From NCBI RefSeq assembly GCF_032854445.1, contig NC_088307.1:28250547-28314546 (forward strand): a stretch of 64,000 bases of DNA, given 5' to 3'. Source of the stretch: Liolophura sinensis. Lineage: Eukaryota > Mollusca > Polyplacophora > Chitonida > Chitonidae. Position numbers and translations under genes: made by a program. A model generated the notes under the pieces. It did not search any database. It had not been told where the DNA came from and saw nothing but the letters and a program-made list of their open reading frames with translations. How positions within the stretch are numbered: position 1 is the stretch's first letter; every line of letters begins with the position of its first letter. Below are positions 45,763 to 57,290 of this stretch, piece by piece.

Positions 45763-46299
45763 TCGCTACAGGGCCGGGAGAGACTTTGACGTCACAGGCC
45801 TATGCGTCACAGGCCTATGCGTCACAGGCCTGTGCTCTAAATCAGAACGCAGCCGGTGAGGTCCCGTAAAGGTTCCATCAATCTGTACGGTAAACTCGAC
45901 TAATTTGGGCTCGAGTAGCAGTTAAACTACATGTACATGAAAAGGTAACCTTGTTTTATTTACTTGCGTGATCGTGAAAAGATAAGTCAAAATAAATAAT
46001 TTGAGTATTATCTCAAAGCCTGTAAAGCATATATGAATGATTACATTTCCATGTGACCAGCACAGGCAGCTGGCTGTGGCTGAAATCGATGTTTCTATTT
46101 TTAGACGCGTTGCCATACTGGCCGCGTTGTGATTATGAAAGCTGTTCAGTCCAGTTTATCTGTAGTTACCTAATGCACACTGACTCTAAGGACGTTCTCG
46201 TTGGACAGTTGGCCTAACCGATTTTCCGGTTAGCCAAATTGAACCGCACGTAACCGTTGCGCGACCGACGGTTTCGTTCGCGCCAAATTTCGCTGCCTG
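45200..46299. mobile_element. 1,100-bp TIR element with 9-bp target duplication, upstream of TRIM B
   Basis: The ends are an exact 18-bp inverted repeat, CAGGCAGCGAAATTTGGC. They are flanked directly by AAACTTTAC at 45191-45199 and 46300-46308. Both subterminal regions are rich in CGGTTACG/CGTAACCG and CCGATT-type words. It holds a 113-codon open frame (45289-45630) without recognised domain, a long (AT)n and three 15-bp GTCACAGGCCTATGC units. With no transposase it looks non-autonomous. A 9-bp duplication fits Mutator-like elements best (hAT makes 8 bp), but the superfamily is open. It ends about 390 bp before the TRIM B start codon. Confidence 0.85.
45685..45761. repeat. (AT)n microsatellite
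   Basis: About 38 uninterrupted AT dinucleotides inside the 1,100-bp TIR element. Confidence 0.97.
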
Positions 46300-46406
46300 A
46301 AACTTTACTAAATATCTTATACCGGGGCGAATGGTAGAAATGTATGATTATGAAAGCCGCAGCACAGACATAAAAAAGGGAACAATTATCAGGACATCAT
46401 TTGCTT

Positions 46407-46592
46407 TATTTATTTATTTCATTGGTTCTTTACACCGTGCGAAAGAATATTTCACTTTTACGACGGCGGCCAGCATTATCGTGGAAGGAAACCGGTCAGA
46501 GCCACAGGGACACCCACGACCATCCTCAAGTTGCTTCTAGACCCTCCCACGTACGGTCAGAGAGGAAGCCGGCATGAGCTCGACTTGAACTG
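46407..46592 (-). mobile_element. SINE family A, minus strand, just upstream of TRIM B
   Basis: The tail TTTATTTATTTATTTCATTG is at 46409 and the element is truncated near the GAGGAAGCCGGCATGAGCT block. It lies 100 bp before the TRIM B start codon, so any promoter or 5' exon must lie beyond or around it. Confidence 0.82.
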
Positions 46593-46692
46593 GAACATCA
46601 TTTGATTAAAATATTCTGGAGATAAAATTTCGTTTTTTGTAGATTTGACATTTAAAATTAGTGTCTTTGTCTTACACCGACAGAGTAAAGCC

Positions 46693-49600
46693 ATGGCAGA
46701 CACCGCACAAACGTTAGAGGATCTCACCTGTGCAATATGTGTGGACCACTTCCGGGACCCGGTCAAGTTACCATGCCAACACACGTACTGTAGAGAATGC
46801 ATTCGTGCCCATGCTGAAAAGTCCAGACCTAAAGAAACTAATGACATCTCCGAGTCCTCAAGAGTCCTAAAGCAGGATTGGTTAATATCCTGTCCGCTTT
46901 GCTGGAGAGAAGCCAGTCTGGGAAGAGACGGCGTGGACGGGTTGCCAAACAACATCTATCTGGCCGATATGGTGGATAAGCCCACTTCAGGGGAGACAAC
47001 TGAGGAAAACGGGCCTTGGTGTTCTCTCTGTGAGGAGGACAACAAGACGAAAGCGGCTAAGTTTTGTACCAGCTGCAGGCTGCTGTACTGTGAGAGCTGC
47101 CTGGTTGACCTTCATCCCGTAAGAGGCGAGTTCAGACGACACCGCCTGATTTCTGCTGAAGGGTATGGCCTCGAGAGAAGCACGGAAATCCTTGGGAAGA
47201 CAGGAGAAACTGACCAGGAACTATGTGTGACACATAGCAAGCCGCTCATCATGTACTGTGACGCTTGTCACAAGCTCATTTGCATAGAGTGTCTCACAGA
47301 ACATGGCGGACACGCAATGCGTGATAAAGAGACGGTGTACAGGAAGCTTAAGGTAGGGATTACTAAACCGGTGTTATTACCACGAAGATTGCATTTATAG
47401 CACTCCACGCCATCAGAATAAATAAGCATGAAGCAAAACGATGGCGATTATTCTCTAAATTATCTATAGCATTCCTTTGACGTACAAATTTTGAAGTGGT
47501 TGAACATTTATAAGGAATTTTGTGTTTATATCCCTGCTTTTTTTAAAGTATTTTTTAATCATTTGATAATTTTGTATATATACGGATCTATCCAGCCTGA
47601 TATATTTTCACACTGCAGGAACCAATTGTCGAGAAAACTAATCTGTGCAAAGAGCTTAAAGACAGCATGAATGATTTTGTTTCTGAAGTGAATGGTTTTC
47701 TGCAGGATACCGAGGTTTGTGTTTTATTCAAAAGTTAGTGTTGTTTTATTCAGAGTCTAGGATTCTAAGCGATCTCATACTTTGAAATTCCAATCATTAA
47801 ATTTAGTATGTTCATTTCTGCTGTTTTATCTGAGATTTATTTGACTGTAATTTATCCGGAATTTACGTTGTCCAGCAAAATTTCGACCTTGTTACATAAG
47901 AAATAACAATTTTAAAGCGATTTGAAATTTGGACTAAAATCTAAGATCGCTTTGTCATCCAGACCTGTTCCATGATTGAGTACGAGTACACCGATACTGT
48001 TGTATCACATTACCTTTGTTTGATATTCGAATAGTAAAGTAATGAAAAAATTTCCAGAAAGGGAATTGGTTCAAACAGGCTTATAGACCCTATAAAAAGA
48101 AAAGTCTGAAAGGTATATAGTAAAATAGAATAAAGGTCACCAAAAACAGCAACCTTTCTAATTCACAGGGAAACGAAGGGAAACACAAAGCAGAGATTGA
48201 AAAGGCTTATAGTCAAGGCCTGGAAGTGTTGAATACGTGGAGAAGAGATGCCCTGGAGATTATGGACAACCGGCATCTATCTCTTACCAGCCAGTCAAAG
48301 ACAGTCTTAATAGAACTTCCGGAGAAACTGGCAGAAATCGAGAAGATGATCCAAGAGGAAGTGGATCTCCCAACTTCCCTCACAGAGGCTTTCTTACAGG
48401 TACAGAGAACACTTTTTATTATTTATATATTCTCATGTACTGAGTATTTAAGCCTCAGCTAAACTGTCAAGTTTAACTGTTTATATCTTTGCTATGTGAT
48501 AAAAGACTAACATCATATAGAGAGTAAAACCATACCAGCGACCACAGTGTGATAGTCGGCAAATAGTCACGAGTAAAATATGGGTTCTTGTCAATTTACC
48601 TCAGGCAGAACTGTTCATGTAAATGCGTAAATAGTAGCAAATTTCACCCCTCCTCGTGTATCCAAGGAATAAGCAAAACAAGGTGAAAACAATGTAGTGA
48701 TGTTAACTGCAATTTATCAGACGTCACTGGTTTAGAATTGCCCAGAATTCTATGTGCTTATCACATCTGACATACTATCACGTGAAAGCTAGGGCAGAGA
48801 AAGTAGGCACGAATAAAACTGTTCCATGTTAAAGGTTTTAACGTACTTGTACACGTTGATACTCTGAGCTATTACACTAGTATACATGTACGTCAGCGCC
48901 GTAACCAGATGGCCATTACTACAAGCTGGCCCAAGAAAGTAACATCAGGCTCATAGTTGAAGCACTTGTCAGTACTTCTCTGAGGCGTCACACTTGCATA
49001 CATGTACGTCAGCGCCACAACCAGATGGCCATTGCAATAGGCTGACCCAGACAATAAATATTTCTTTATGTGCGAGCAACTTATGTTTTAGTTTTTGTAA
49101 ATAATTTTACTTTTGTTTTTTGCGTATAAGTTGTTATTGCAAACATTTTAAACTTTTTTATGTTTTAGATGTCAAGAAATCTGACTGCAAGGTAATTACT
49201 GATACTTTGTGTCTGGTGACTCAGATTGCTGGCTGAATTTTTATGTGTACCAGGTTTGTTTTCACGATATGAGACATGTGTGCCACGTTTGTTCTCCCCA
49301 TATGAGACACGAGTGCGACGTTTGTTGTCAGGATGAGACATGTGTGCCACGTTTGTTCCCATCATATGAGACACATGTGCCAAGTGTGTTCTCACCATAT
49401 GAGACTTGTGTGCAACGTTTGTTCTCATCATATGAGACACGTGTGCCACGTTTGTTGTCATCATATGAGACACGTGTGCCACATGTGTTGTCGCCATATG
49501 AGACATGTGTGCCATGTTTGTTCTCATCATATGAGACAGGTGTGCCAAGTGTGTTCTCACCATATGAGACATGTGTGCCACGTTTGTTCTCATCATATGA

Positions 49601-52380
49601 GACACGTGTGCCAAGTGTGTTCTCACCATATGAGACTTGTGTGCAACGTTTGTTCTCATCATATGAGACACGTGTGCCGAGTGTGTTCTCACCATATGAT
49701 ACAGGTGTGCCACGTTTGTTCTCACGATTAATGAGGCGAACACATCTTTCCTGCTCGTTTTGTGAATGAGCTCCTCAATCAGTCAAGAGAGCACAGCATA
49801 CTTGTGATATGTGTTAACCATGTATCTTTTTTTACAGGATCATTCAGTTTAGCCCAAACAATGAATGAGAGAATACTTGGGGTTTGACGTGGTACTAAGC
49901 AATTTCTCAGTCATAAGACGACAAGAAGTCATTAGTTGTGTGTATAATGTATATAATGTGTCTTCTCGTTTCTTGTCTCAGTGGCTGCAACACTTTGGCG
50001 AAGACAACAAACATGACACCTCGTGCACTGAGTCACATTATACTGACACCGGGCCGACCAGTCATGTTTAATTCCTCAAAGCAGACAGTGCTGAGCGCCA
50101 AACGAGGCAGTAACAAATACCATTTTTAAAATCTTTGTTATGACCCGACCTGGGTTTGATCCCGGGTCTCACGACTTTAAGGCTTAACCATTAAGCCACC
50201 GAAGCGGTCTGTGGAGGTTGGATCGCTAGTGTACATGTACAACTTGAAAGTGATTACTGATTCACAGATTACACCTACACTTTGTAAGCTGATTACCGAT
50301 CACCTGTCTACGTTTACAATTTCAAAGTCAGTTTCACAAAACATTAGTATTGATGTACACTATAAATGTCGATGATGAATTGTAAATTACAGGTTAAGTT
50401 GAATGTTACGAATAATCAAATCTTATAAACCTTACTTGTTACGACGTAAAACATGTTTTTTTCTTCTTCTTTTTTAATTCGTTGACAGGCTTCATAACCA
50501 GTTGCCTAAAGTTACTGGCTTCATGAAAGATCAGCGGGAAACTATGACAAATCTGGAAGAATCCTTAAAGCTATACCCAGCCGTCCCTATACATCTGGAT
50601 GTGAAACTGGATACAGTAAAAGGTATTACGGAAGTGAAAGGTGCTTGATGAGGGAATATTGACACCGGATATTCTATTTCCTATCACTGAATTATTTTTT
50701 TTAATTATTTATTTGATTGGTGTTATACGCCGTACTCAATAATATTTCACTTACACGACGGCAGCCAGCATTATGGTGGGAGGAAAACAGGCAGGGCCCG
50801 GGGAAACCAACGACCAATTGCAGACTGCTGGGGGACCTTCCCGCGTACGGCCAGAGAGGAAGCCAGCATGAGTTGGACATGAACTCACCGCGACGGCATT
50901 GGTGAGAGGCTCCTGGGTCATTGCGTCGTGCTAGCGTGCTAAGCCATTTGGCAACAGACGAACTCCATTCTCCGAGCAACCATGTAACCATTATCATAAC
51001 AATTACTTCCTGACCGCATGTCACTCCTTTGCCAATCTATGTAAGTTTCCCAAACCGGCCTCCCATGGGAGCTTTTACTCGTTACAATTTGCTACATGCA
51101 TTTCTCTCTCACACGCGTAGGAACCCATGCACTCGCGCACACAGGCACTCGCGCACCCACGCAATCGAACACACACGCCCTCGCGCGCATGCACTCGCAC
51201 GCACACACACGCACTCGCGTACACACGCACTTGCGTTGTGTTAGAGCATGGTACCACTGCGCCAGTAGCAAATATTGTACAGAAGTCTTGAACAACGCCA
51301 GAGTGGCTGAGGTCACGGTGATCAGGCAGGAAATGATGTCCGAAAACACAAAAGTGTGCCTTGACTTTTGTTTCGAACAATACTTTATATTCCCGCATTC
51401 TCTTTAACTGAAGGATGCACAACACGATTCTAACCATCACAGGATACAATTTTATTGATGACGGGTGAAGTTTACCCAAAACAAGCTTACGTGCATCGCT
51501 CAAAGGTCAAGCTTTTCTACTGGTGGCAGTTATGTAAAGCGAGTGTAGAAAGCGGCACATTCGCTGTAAGGAGTATCACGGCATTGTACATCTTTCGAGC
51601 TAGTGTGCACTACAGGAATCTTTTCACACTGATATTTTATACACGCACATTTAGTAATGAATAACTTTCCTCAGGCTGTACACTTTCCTATTTCACATCC
51701 ACACTGTGTTATATAGCGTCACCTACGGTCGACCTCGCAGTATGTTGTCATATGTGACGTGTTATTCATCTCACTGAAATGAACAATATATAAATTGCTT
51801 GTCTGTTACAGTTCCAAAGATGAAGTTTATCAGTACCTTTGTACACGACTTAACTATCATGGAGCAATGCCGTAAGGTTATGCTGGTAGGGGGCTCACAG
51901 CAGTACTGCGAAGCGTGGACAGATGGTTGCTTTCAGACGGGATGTTATTACTGGCAAATCAAGATCTCTGCAATTCCTTCTGTGAAAAATGGGAACTGTA
52001 TCTGCTCAGTTGGTGTCAAGAACGAAAACTACACTCTCAATGACAAAGCGGGCGCAAAATGCTGGTGGGTTGGGATTGATCACTTAGATGGTAAGGCCAG
52101 GATGAAAAGTCCCTGTGGTGAGATCAAAAAAGTCTATAAGGAGTGGTTTACCGATAGAAACTGTTACACGTTTGGGTTCTATCTTAATTGTGAGACACTG
52201 AGTTTAATAATAATAGATAGCGAGCAAGATGACGTAATACTCACCTTAAAAAATGTGGACTTGTCTAAACCTCTTGTTCCTGCGGTTGATTTTAGTGGTT
52301 TAAGATTGCATTCCGCAACAGCCCGTCTGATTACTGATGATTTAGTATCTCTGCCCACAGTTCTGTGGAGGACATTGTAG
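46693..52380 (+). CDS. TRIM gene B: RING, two B-boxes, coiled coil, divergent B30.2/SPRY (six coding exons)
   Basis: Exons 46693-47352, 47619-47714, 48169-48399, 49169-49191, 50489-50622 and 51812-52380 give 570 residues. Internal exon lengths (96, 231, 23, 134) and phases equal those of gene A exactly. The RING ligands are Cys13/16, Cys28, His30, Cys33/36 and Cys67/70. B-box 1 is about 110-150 and B-box 2 about 178-212. Exon 3 keeps GLEVLNTWRRDALE, almost the same as gene A. The SPRY-like domain is 382-570 (GCYYWQIKIS; FGFYLNCETLSL; KPLVPAVDF). By family it is a putative RING ubiquitin ligase. The ATG at 46693 (gccATGg) aligns with gene A. An in-frame ATG at 46645 lies upstream of an acceptor-like CTTACACCGACAG and is rejected. 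Intron 4 holds a 33-bp minisatellite. Confidence 0.87.
47353..47618. other. TRIM B intron 1
   Basis: GTAGGG to CACTGCAG, 266 nt, similar in length to gene A intron 1 (275 nt). No feature. Confidence 0.7.
47715..48168. other. TRIM B intron 2
   Basis: GTTTGT to ATTCACAG, 454 nt. Both genes use the uncommon GTTTGT donor here. No other feature. Confidence 0.7.
48495..48745. repeat. Dispersed repeat R1, copy 3, in TRIM B intron 3
   Basis: Matches copy 1 through GAGAGTAAAACCA, GACCACAGTGTGATAG-CGGCAAAT, CTGTTCATGTAAATGCGTAA and GCAATTTATCAGACGTCACTGG. It lacks the inverted arm of copy 1. Confidence 0.62.
48746..49168. other. Rest of TRIM B intron 3, with a direct repeat
   Basis: Two blocks of about 60 bp containing CATACATGTACGTCAGCGCC and ACCAGATGGCCATT occur near 48885 and 48999, with their CTGAGC/CTGAGG flanks, giving an imperfect 112-bp duplication. 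Confidence 0.6.
49169..49191 (+). other. TRIM B microexon 4 (23 nt)
   Basis: atgtcaagaaatctgactgc then AAG between TATGTTTTAG and GTAATT. It encodes MSRNLTA plus two bases. Its length, phase and position match gene A. Confidence 0.8.
49255..49735. repeat. 33-bp minisatellite in TRIM B intron 4, about 14 units
   Basis: The unit is atatgagacatgtgtgccac then gtttgttctcatc. The period is 11 codons, so spurious open frames of up to 192 codons occur on both strands. Confidence 0.94.
50010..50216 (-). mobile_element. SINE family D in TRIM B intron 4
   Basis: On the minus strand, from 50216, the head has GGTGGCTTAATGGTTAAGCC (A-box-like) and GGATCAAACCC (B-box-like). The body carries the GACTGGTCGGCCCGGTGTCA block shared with the 17.2-kb copy. 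The 3' tail is missing. Confidence 0.65.
50217..50488. other. Rest of TRIM B intron 4
   Basis: Nothing recognised. It ends in a pyrimidine-rich tract and the GTTGACAG acceptor. Confidence 0.5.
50700..50965 (-). mobile_element. SINE family A, near full length, in TRIM B intron 5
   Basis: Minus-strand copy from AATTATTTATTTGATTGGTG to GTCGTGCTAGCGTGCTAAGC. The first bases of the head are degraded. Confidence 0.85.
51105..51240. repeat. Imperfect CA/CG-rich simple repeat
   Basis: Runs of cactcgcgcacac-like words. Open frames over it on both strands are low-complexity artefacts. Confidence 0.8.
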
Positions 52381-52548
52381 CTTCTTGTACCAGACATCAC
52401 TGAGGCACAGGATTTTTCTGTACTATGTGTACCAGCACGTCTGATTTTTGATGATTTGGTATCTGTACCCACAGTTTTGTGGAGCACATTGTAGGTTCTT
52501 GTACCAGATATCACTGAGGCGCAAGGTTGTTCTGTAGTATCTGTAACC
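52318..52548. repeat. 114-bp tandem duplication of the TRIM B stop-codon region
   Basis: The sequence from the codons for Leu-Ile-Thr-Asp-Asp (52327) through the stop (52378-52380) and about 60 bp of 3' flank recurs at 52441 and, in part, at 52556. The second copy retains GATGATTTGGTATCTGTACC and GTGGAGCACATTGTAG, so the peptide end and stop are preserved. Confidence 0.88.
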
Positions 52549-53425
52549 AGGACGCCTGATTACTGGGAAACTATCGAAACCACACTCATGTTTTGACTTT
52601 TTGTGATAAGTTCAGACATAGCTCTTATTCATGTGAAATATCAATGTTCTTCACTCAAAATAACCCCCAAGAAATAACCACTGTGATTATGTAAGGTCCT
52701 TGCTGTAAAACCTATAAAATTAGAATTATTTGTCTGATTCATACAAAGCCGGTTATTGAAAATATCGGCTGGAATTTTGGACCATACTTCGTGATATAAA
52801 TCTGTACGTTGTTGCGTGTAGATATACGATGTATGACTGTTTGTAATGCAGCTTGGGGAAATGAGCGAAGAGGATTATGGGAAGGCGTTCTTCATTACGA
52901 GCGCTGTACCGACAACCAGCTATTGTCTCGTTTGTCAGAAGTTAACCTTTACTTCTTTTGACATATGTAGCTTTCTTATTTGTTTATTTATTTATGTATT
53001 TGATTGGTGTTTTACATGTGCACATCCAATGTGCGAGAGTTTACAACGAAGTGAGCAGTGCTTAATGGTTTACAGTCTTAATCCCTTACATAGCCACATG
53101 TTCTATAGCAGGAAGTTACCGTCCCTGGCTGTTTTGATGTCCTCGAAGCAAGGGGCAATACTCCTGTCGGAATATTTAACAACTCCCAGAGCTCTATATT
53201 TGGGATACTAGAGTATCACTGTAATGTGGCCTTAATAGAAGCTCTGTAAATTTACGCTGTATATAACTGTCCCCAGTTTCATTATATTTGTGACAGTCTG
53301 TGAAAAGATTTAAGAAAGTATTAATTCATGTATAATGTTCACCTCGTGCAGTTCACGGCACTTTGATAGTCGCCACGTTCTGTCATTTACTTTACAGCTG
53401 TGTTAATCCATGTTTAAAGTTCACC

Positions 53426-53625
53426 TCGCGCAGTTCACGGCATGCTGGCATCCTCTCCATGTGTACGTGGGAAGGTCTGCCAGCAACCTGCGGATGGCCG
53501 TGGGTTTTCCCTGGTCTCTGAGTTTTTCCCACCATAATGCTGGCCGCCGTCGTATAAGTAAAATGTTCTTGAGTATGTTTTTTTGAGTACATAAAACACC
53601 AATCAAATAAATAAATAAATAAATG
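53426..53625 (+). mobile_element. SINE family A, 5'-truncated
   Basis: From CACGGCATGCTGGCATCCTC to CCAATCAAATAAATAAATAA, with an extra TTTTTTTGAGTA insertion before the tail. Confidence 0.8.
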
Positions 53626-53774
53626 TTAATCCATGTATAAAATTTACCTCGCGCAATTCATGGCACAAATGATAGCTATCACGTTCTGTCCTTTAGAATA
53701 AACTTCTTGTTTACTGATATCGTTTTCTGGCGTCTTTTGTTTTTGGTCTGAGATCTTACACATCTTTGTGACTT

Positions 53775-53925
53775 GTCAAATGGCTTTTGAGTCAACGGGT
53801 TTGTGAGGTACCTGCCAAAGGGAGGTGGTTTACTTCAGGCCCCCCTGTTTGCTCAACGCATAAACCTGGCCGCCGTTATATAAGTGAACAAAGTTTAATA
53901 CGGGGTTAAACACCAATGAATTAAT
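53775..53925 (+). mobile_element. SINE family A, decayed 3' part
   Basis: CCTGGCCGCCGTTATATAAG and GGGGTTAAACACCAATGAAT are recognisable. Confidence 0.6.
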
Positions 53926-54229
53926 ACCAAAATGTGGTCAAAAATTGAGGATCTTCGTGTCAGCGATGCCTCCGACAGCAATCACTCCACTTTCTACTGA
54001 TGTCTGATAAATAGAATTTCAAATGAAACACAACTTTCAAGTCCCACCAGTATAACTGCACCCAGTTTTTCCAGCAAATTTGCATCTAAAATTAATCTTT
54101 ATCCACTTCAAACACAATTAAAACGTCTGGTGAATCAAAACTTCGGCTGACCACCCCTGTGATTGGCTATTAGTAAGTGGACAAATAAGGGAAACGAACG
54201 TGACTCAGTGCAGATGATCACATGGTCTT

Positions 54230-55330
54230 CCCTTAATTAAGACCTGGTGGTTTTATCTTAGTCTAGGTCTGGTGATTTTCCCTTAATTAAGACCTGGTGG
54301 TTTTACCTTAGTCTAGGCCTGGTGGTTTTATCTTAAACTAGGTCTGGTGATTTTCCCTTAATTAAGACCTGGTGGTTTTACCTTAGTCTAGGCCTGGTGG
54401 TTTTCCCTTAATTAAGACCTGGTGGTTTTACCTTAGTCTAGGCCTGGTGGTTTTATCTCAGACTAGGTCTGGTGATTACCTTAATTAAGACCTGGTGGTT
54501 TTACCTTAGTCTAGGCCTGGTGGTTTTATCTTAGACTAGGTCTGGTGATTTTCCCTTAATTAAGACCTGGTGGTTTTATCTTAGTCTAGGTTTGATGGTT
54601 TTACATTAGACTATGTCTGATGATTTTCCCTTTATCTAGACCTGGTTGTTTCTCTTTAGTCTAGACCTGGTGATTTCACTTTAGTCTAGGCCTGGTGGTT
54701 TCACTTTAGTCTAGACCTGGTGGTTTCACTTTCATCTAGACATATGGGTTTCACTTTAGTCTAGGTCCAGTGTTTTACCCCTGGTCCAGGTCTTCTGGTT
54801 TCCCTTCTTCTCGGTCTGGTGGTTTCACTTTATTCTAGGTCTGATGACTTATTCTTAGTATAGGCCTTATGTTTTCTCTTAGTCTGGGTTTAGTTGTTAC
54901 CCCTTAATGTAGGCTTGGTAGTTTCAAATTAGTCTTAGTCTGGTGGTTTTCCCTTAGCCTAAGTATAGTGCCTTCCCCTTAGCCTAGTTCTCATCGGTTC
55001 CCCTAAGTCTAGGTCTGGTGGTTTTCCCTTAGTTTTGGCCTGGCAGTTTCCCTCAGCCTAGGTCTGGTGGGTTTCCCTTAGTCTAGGTCTGGTGGGTTTT
55101 CCTTAGTTTGGGCCTAGGGGTTTACCCTTAGTTTAGGTCTGGCAGTTTCCCCTTAGTCAATGTTTGGTGGTTTTCTCTTAGTTTAGGTCTAGGGATGTAC
55201 TTTTAGTCTAGGTCTCGTGGTTTCCTCTTAATTTAGAAGGAGGGGGGGGGAGTACCCTTATTGTAGGTCTGGTGGATTCCCCTTAGTGTATGTCTGGGGG
55301 ATTATTTTTGGTCTCACTCCGATGGTTTCC
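54230..55330. repeat. 25-bp minisatellite, about 43 units
   Basis: The unit is ggtggttttaccttagtcta then ggcct, with an alternative form ggtgattttcccttaattaa then gacct. The left third is homogeneous (higher-order blocks of two to three units) and the right part is increasingly degenerate. This suggests turnover is now concentrated at the left. Confidence 0.92.
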
Positions 55331-55399
55331 CCTTAGTCCAGTTCTTTCCCATTGTCTTTGTTCGATTGTAGCATCGTTGAGGTTGGGAAGTCTGGGGGC

Positions 55400-55621
55400 T
55401 CCCTGACAGACTGACCCAGGAGCCTCTCACCAGTGCGGCCTGTGAGTTCAAGCTCATGCTGGCTTTCTCTCCGGCCGTATGTGGGAAGATCCGACAGCAA
55501 CCTGCGGATGATCGTGAGTTTCCCCCGGACTGTGGTCGGTTTCCTCCCACCACAATGCTGGCCGTGGTCGTGTAAATGAAATAGTCTTAAACTCGGCGTA
55601 AAACACCATTCAGATAAAAAA
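55400..55621 (+). mobile_element. SINE family A, head-truncated
   Basis: Runs from GACCCAGGAGCCTCTCACCA to CGGCGTAAAACACCATTCAG and sits between two minisatellites. Confidence 0.83.
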
Positions 55622-55664
55622 AAGCTGTAGGCAAATAACACATCGGCAGAACTTTGCACATTCT

Positions 55665-56800
55665 GAGTACGTGTATATCCGCTGATATTGTGAAGTATAC
55701 ATGCTGATACTCTGAGGTATACCCGCTAACATTCTAAGGTATACCCGCTGATACTCTTGAGGTACACCTACTGATACTCTGAGGTATACCTGCTGGTGTT
55801 CCGAGTTGTACCCGTTGATACTCTGAGGTGTACCCGCTGATACTCTGAGGTGTACCCGCTGATACTCTGAGGTACACCCGCTGATACTCTTAAGGTACAC
55901 CCGCTGATAATCTGAGGTATAACTGCAGATACTCTGAGGTATATACACTTGTATTATAATACTCTGACACTCTGAAGCATATCTGCTGACACTCTGGGGT
56001 ACACCCCCTGATACTCTGAGGAATATCCGCTGGTATTCTTATGTATACCCCCTAATACTCTGAGGTATACGCGCTGATACTTTGAGGAATGCCGCTGATA
56101 TTCTGAGGTATACTGGCTGATATTCTGAAGTATACCACTGATACTCCGAGGTATACCTGCTGGTATTCTGAGGTATACTCGCTGATACTCTTAGGTAGGC
56201 CTATACCCGCTGATACACTGAGATATACCCGTTGATACTCTGAGATACTCTGATACCCTAAAGCATATCTGCTGACACTCTGAGATACACCCCCTGATAC
56301 TCTGAGAAATATCCGCTTGTACTGTGATGAATACCCACCGATACTCTGAGGTATGCCCACTGATACTTTGAGGTATGTCCGCTGATATTCTGAGATATAC
56401 TGGCTGATATTCTGAGGTATACCGGCTGGTATTCTAAGGTATACTCGCTGGTATTCTTAGTTAAACGCGCTGATACTCTTGAGGTATACCCGCTGATATT
56501 CTGAGATATGCCGGCTGATATTCTGAGATATACCGGCTTGTATTCTGAGGTATACTCGCTGATACTCTGAGGTATACCCGCTGATACTCTGAGATATACC
56601 CGCTGGTATTCTGAGGTATACCCGTTGGTATTCTGAAGTATACCACTGATATTCCGTGTTATACCAGCTGGTATTTTGGGGTATACTCTCTGGTATTCTG
56701 AGGTATACCCGCTGATACTTTGAGGTATACCCGTTGGTATTCTGCTGATACTCTGAGTACCTATCGATACTTTGAGGAATGCCCCTGATAATCTGAGGCT
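55665..56800. repeat. 22-bp minisatellite, about 50 units
   Basis: The unit is ctgaggtatacccgctgata then ct. Minus-strand frames with SEYQRVYL-like repeats are artefacts of the stop-free unit. Confidence 0.92.
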
Positions 56801-57022
56801 CTATTAGTCACTGCAGTCTCAAATGTGAAAAAATTCAGGTGAAATACACGAACAGTGATGGGGATCAATTTTAGTACTATGGGCAGTTTCTTTTAATCAG
56901 CCGCTTATATTCATTGCATATAATATAGACACGTTTTCTAATTCATATTGTTAAACTGCATGAGCTCGATTTTGACGGCAAGAGCACATTGCCTCCACTG
57001 ATGTCATTATTAAAACCCAAAA

Positions 57023-57290
57023 GGGGCCTCCGTGGCTCAGTCGGTTAGCGCGCTAGCGCAGCGTAGTGACCCAGAAGCCTCTCACCAATGCGGTCGCTGT
57101 GAGTTCAAGACCAGCTCATGCTGGCTTCCTCTCCGGCCGTACGTGGGAAGGTCTGTCAGCAACCTGCGGATGGTCGTGGGTTTCCGCCGGGCTCTGCCCG
57201 GTTTCCACCCACCATAATGCTGGCCGCCGTCGTATAAGTGAAATATTCTTGAGTACGGCGTAAAACACCAATCAAAAAAAAAAAAAATAA
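57023..57290 (+). mobile_element. SINE family A, full length with perfect target duplication
   Basis: Best-preserved copy. The tRNA-like head carries A-box-like TGGCTCAGTCGG and B-box-like GAGTTCAAGACC. The body is GGTTTCCACCCACCATAATG and the tail GGCGTAAAACACCAATC plus A-run. The flanks are TAAAACCCAAAA at 57011-57022 and 57291-57302 (12 bp identical). Confidence 0.93.

Larger units (their letters stand above)
52549..54229. other. Intergenic downstream of TRIM B, SINE debris
   Basis: Contains a SINE A tail fragment (52975-53025, minus), a truncated copy (53426-53625) and a decayed one (53775-53925). A short phrase (TTCACCTCGCGCAGTTCACGGCA) recurs near 53340, 53420 and 53645. No exon. Confidence 0.5.

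Noticed and set aside
49165-49769. Repetitive 186-192-codon frames on both strands
   Set aside because: 33-bp intronic minisatellite of TRIM B.
52846-53211. 121-codon plus-strand frame after TRIM B
   Set aside because: Crosses a SINE tail fragment and shows no domain.
57023-57120. tRNA genes at SINE heads (also 44167, 36148, 3758, 41078)
   Set aside because: A- and B-box-like sequences are present but no complete cloverleaf, and each is fused to a SINE body and tail.
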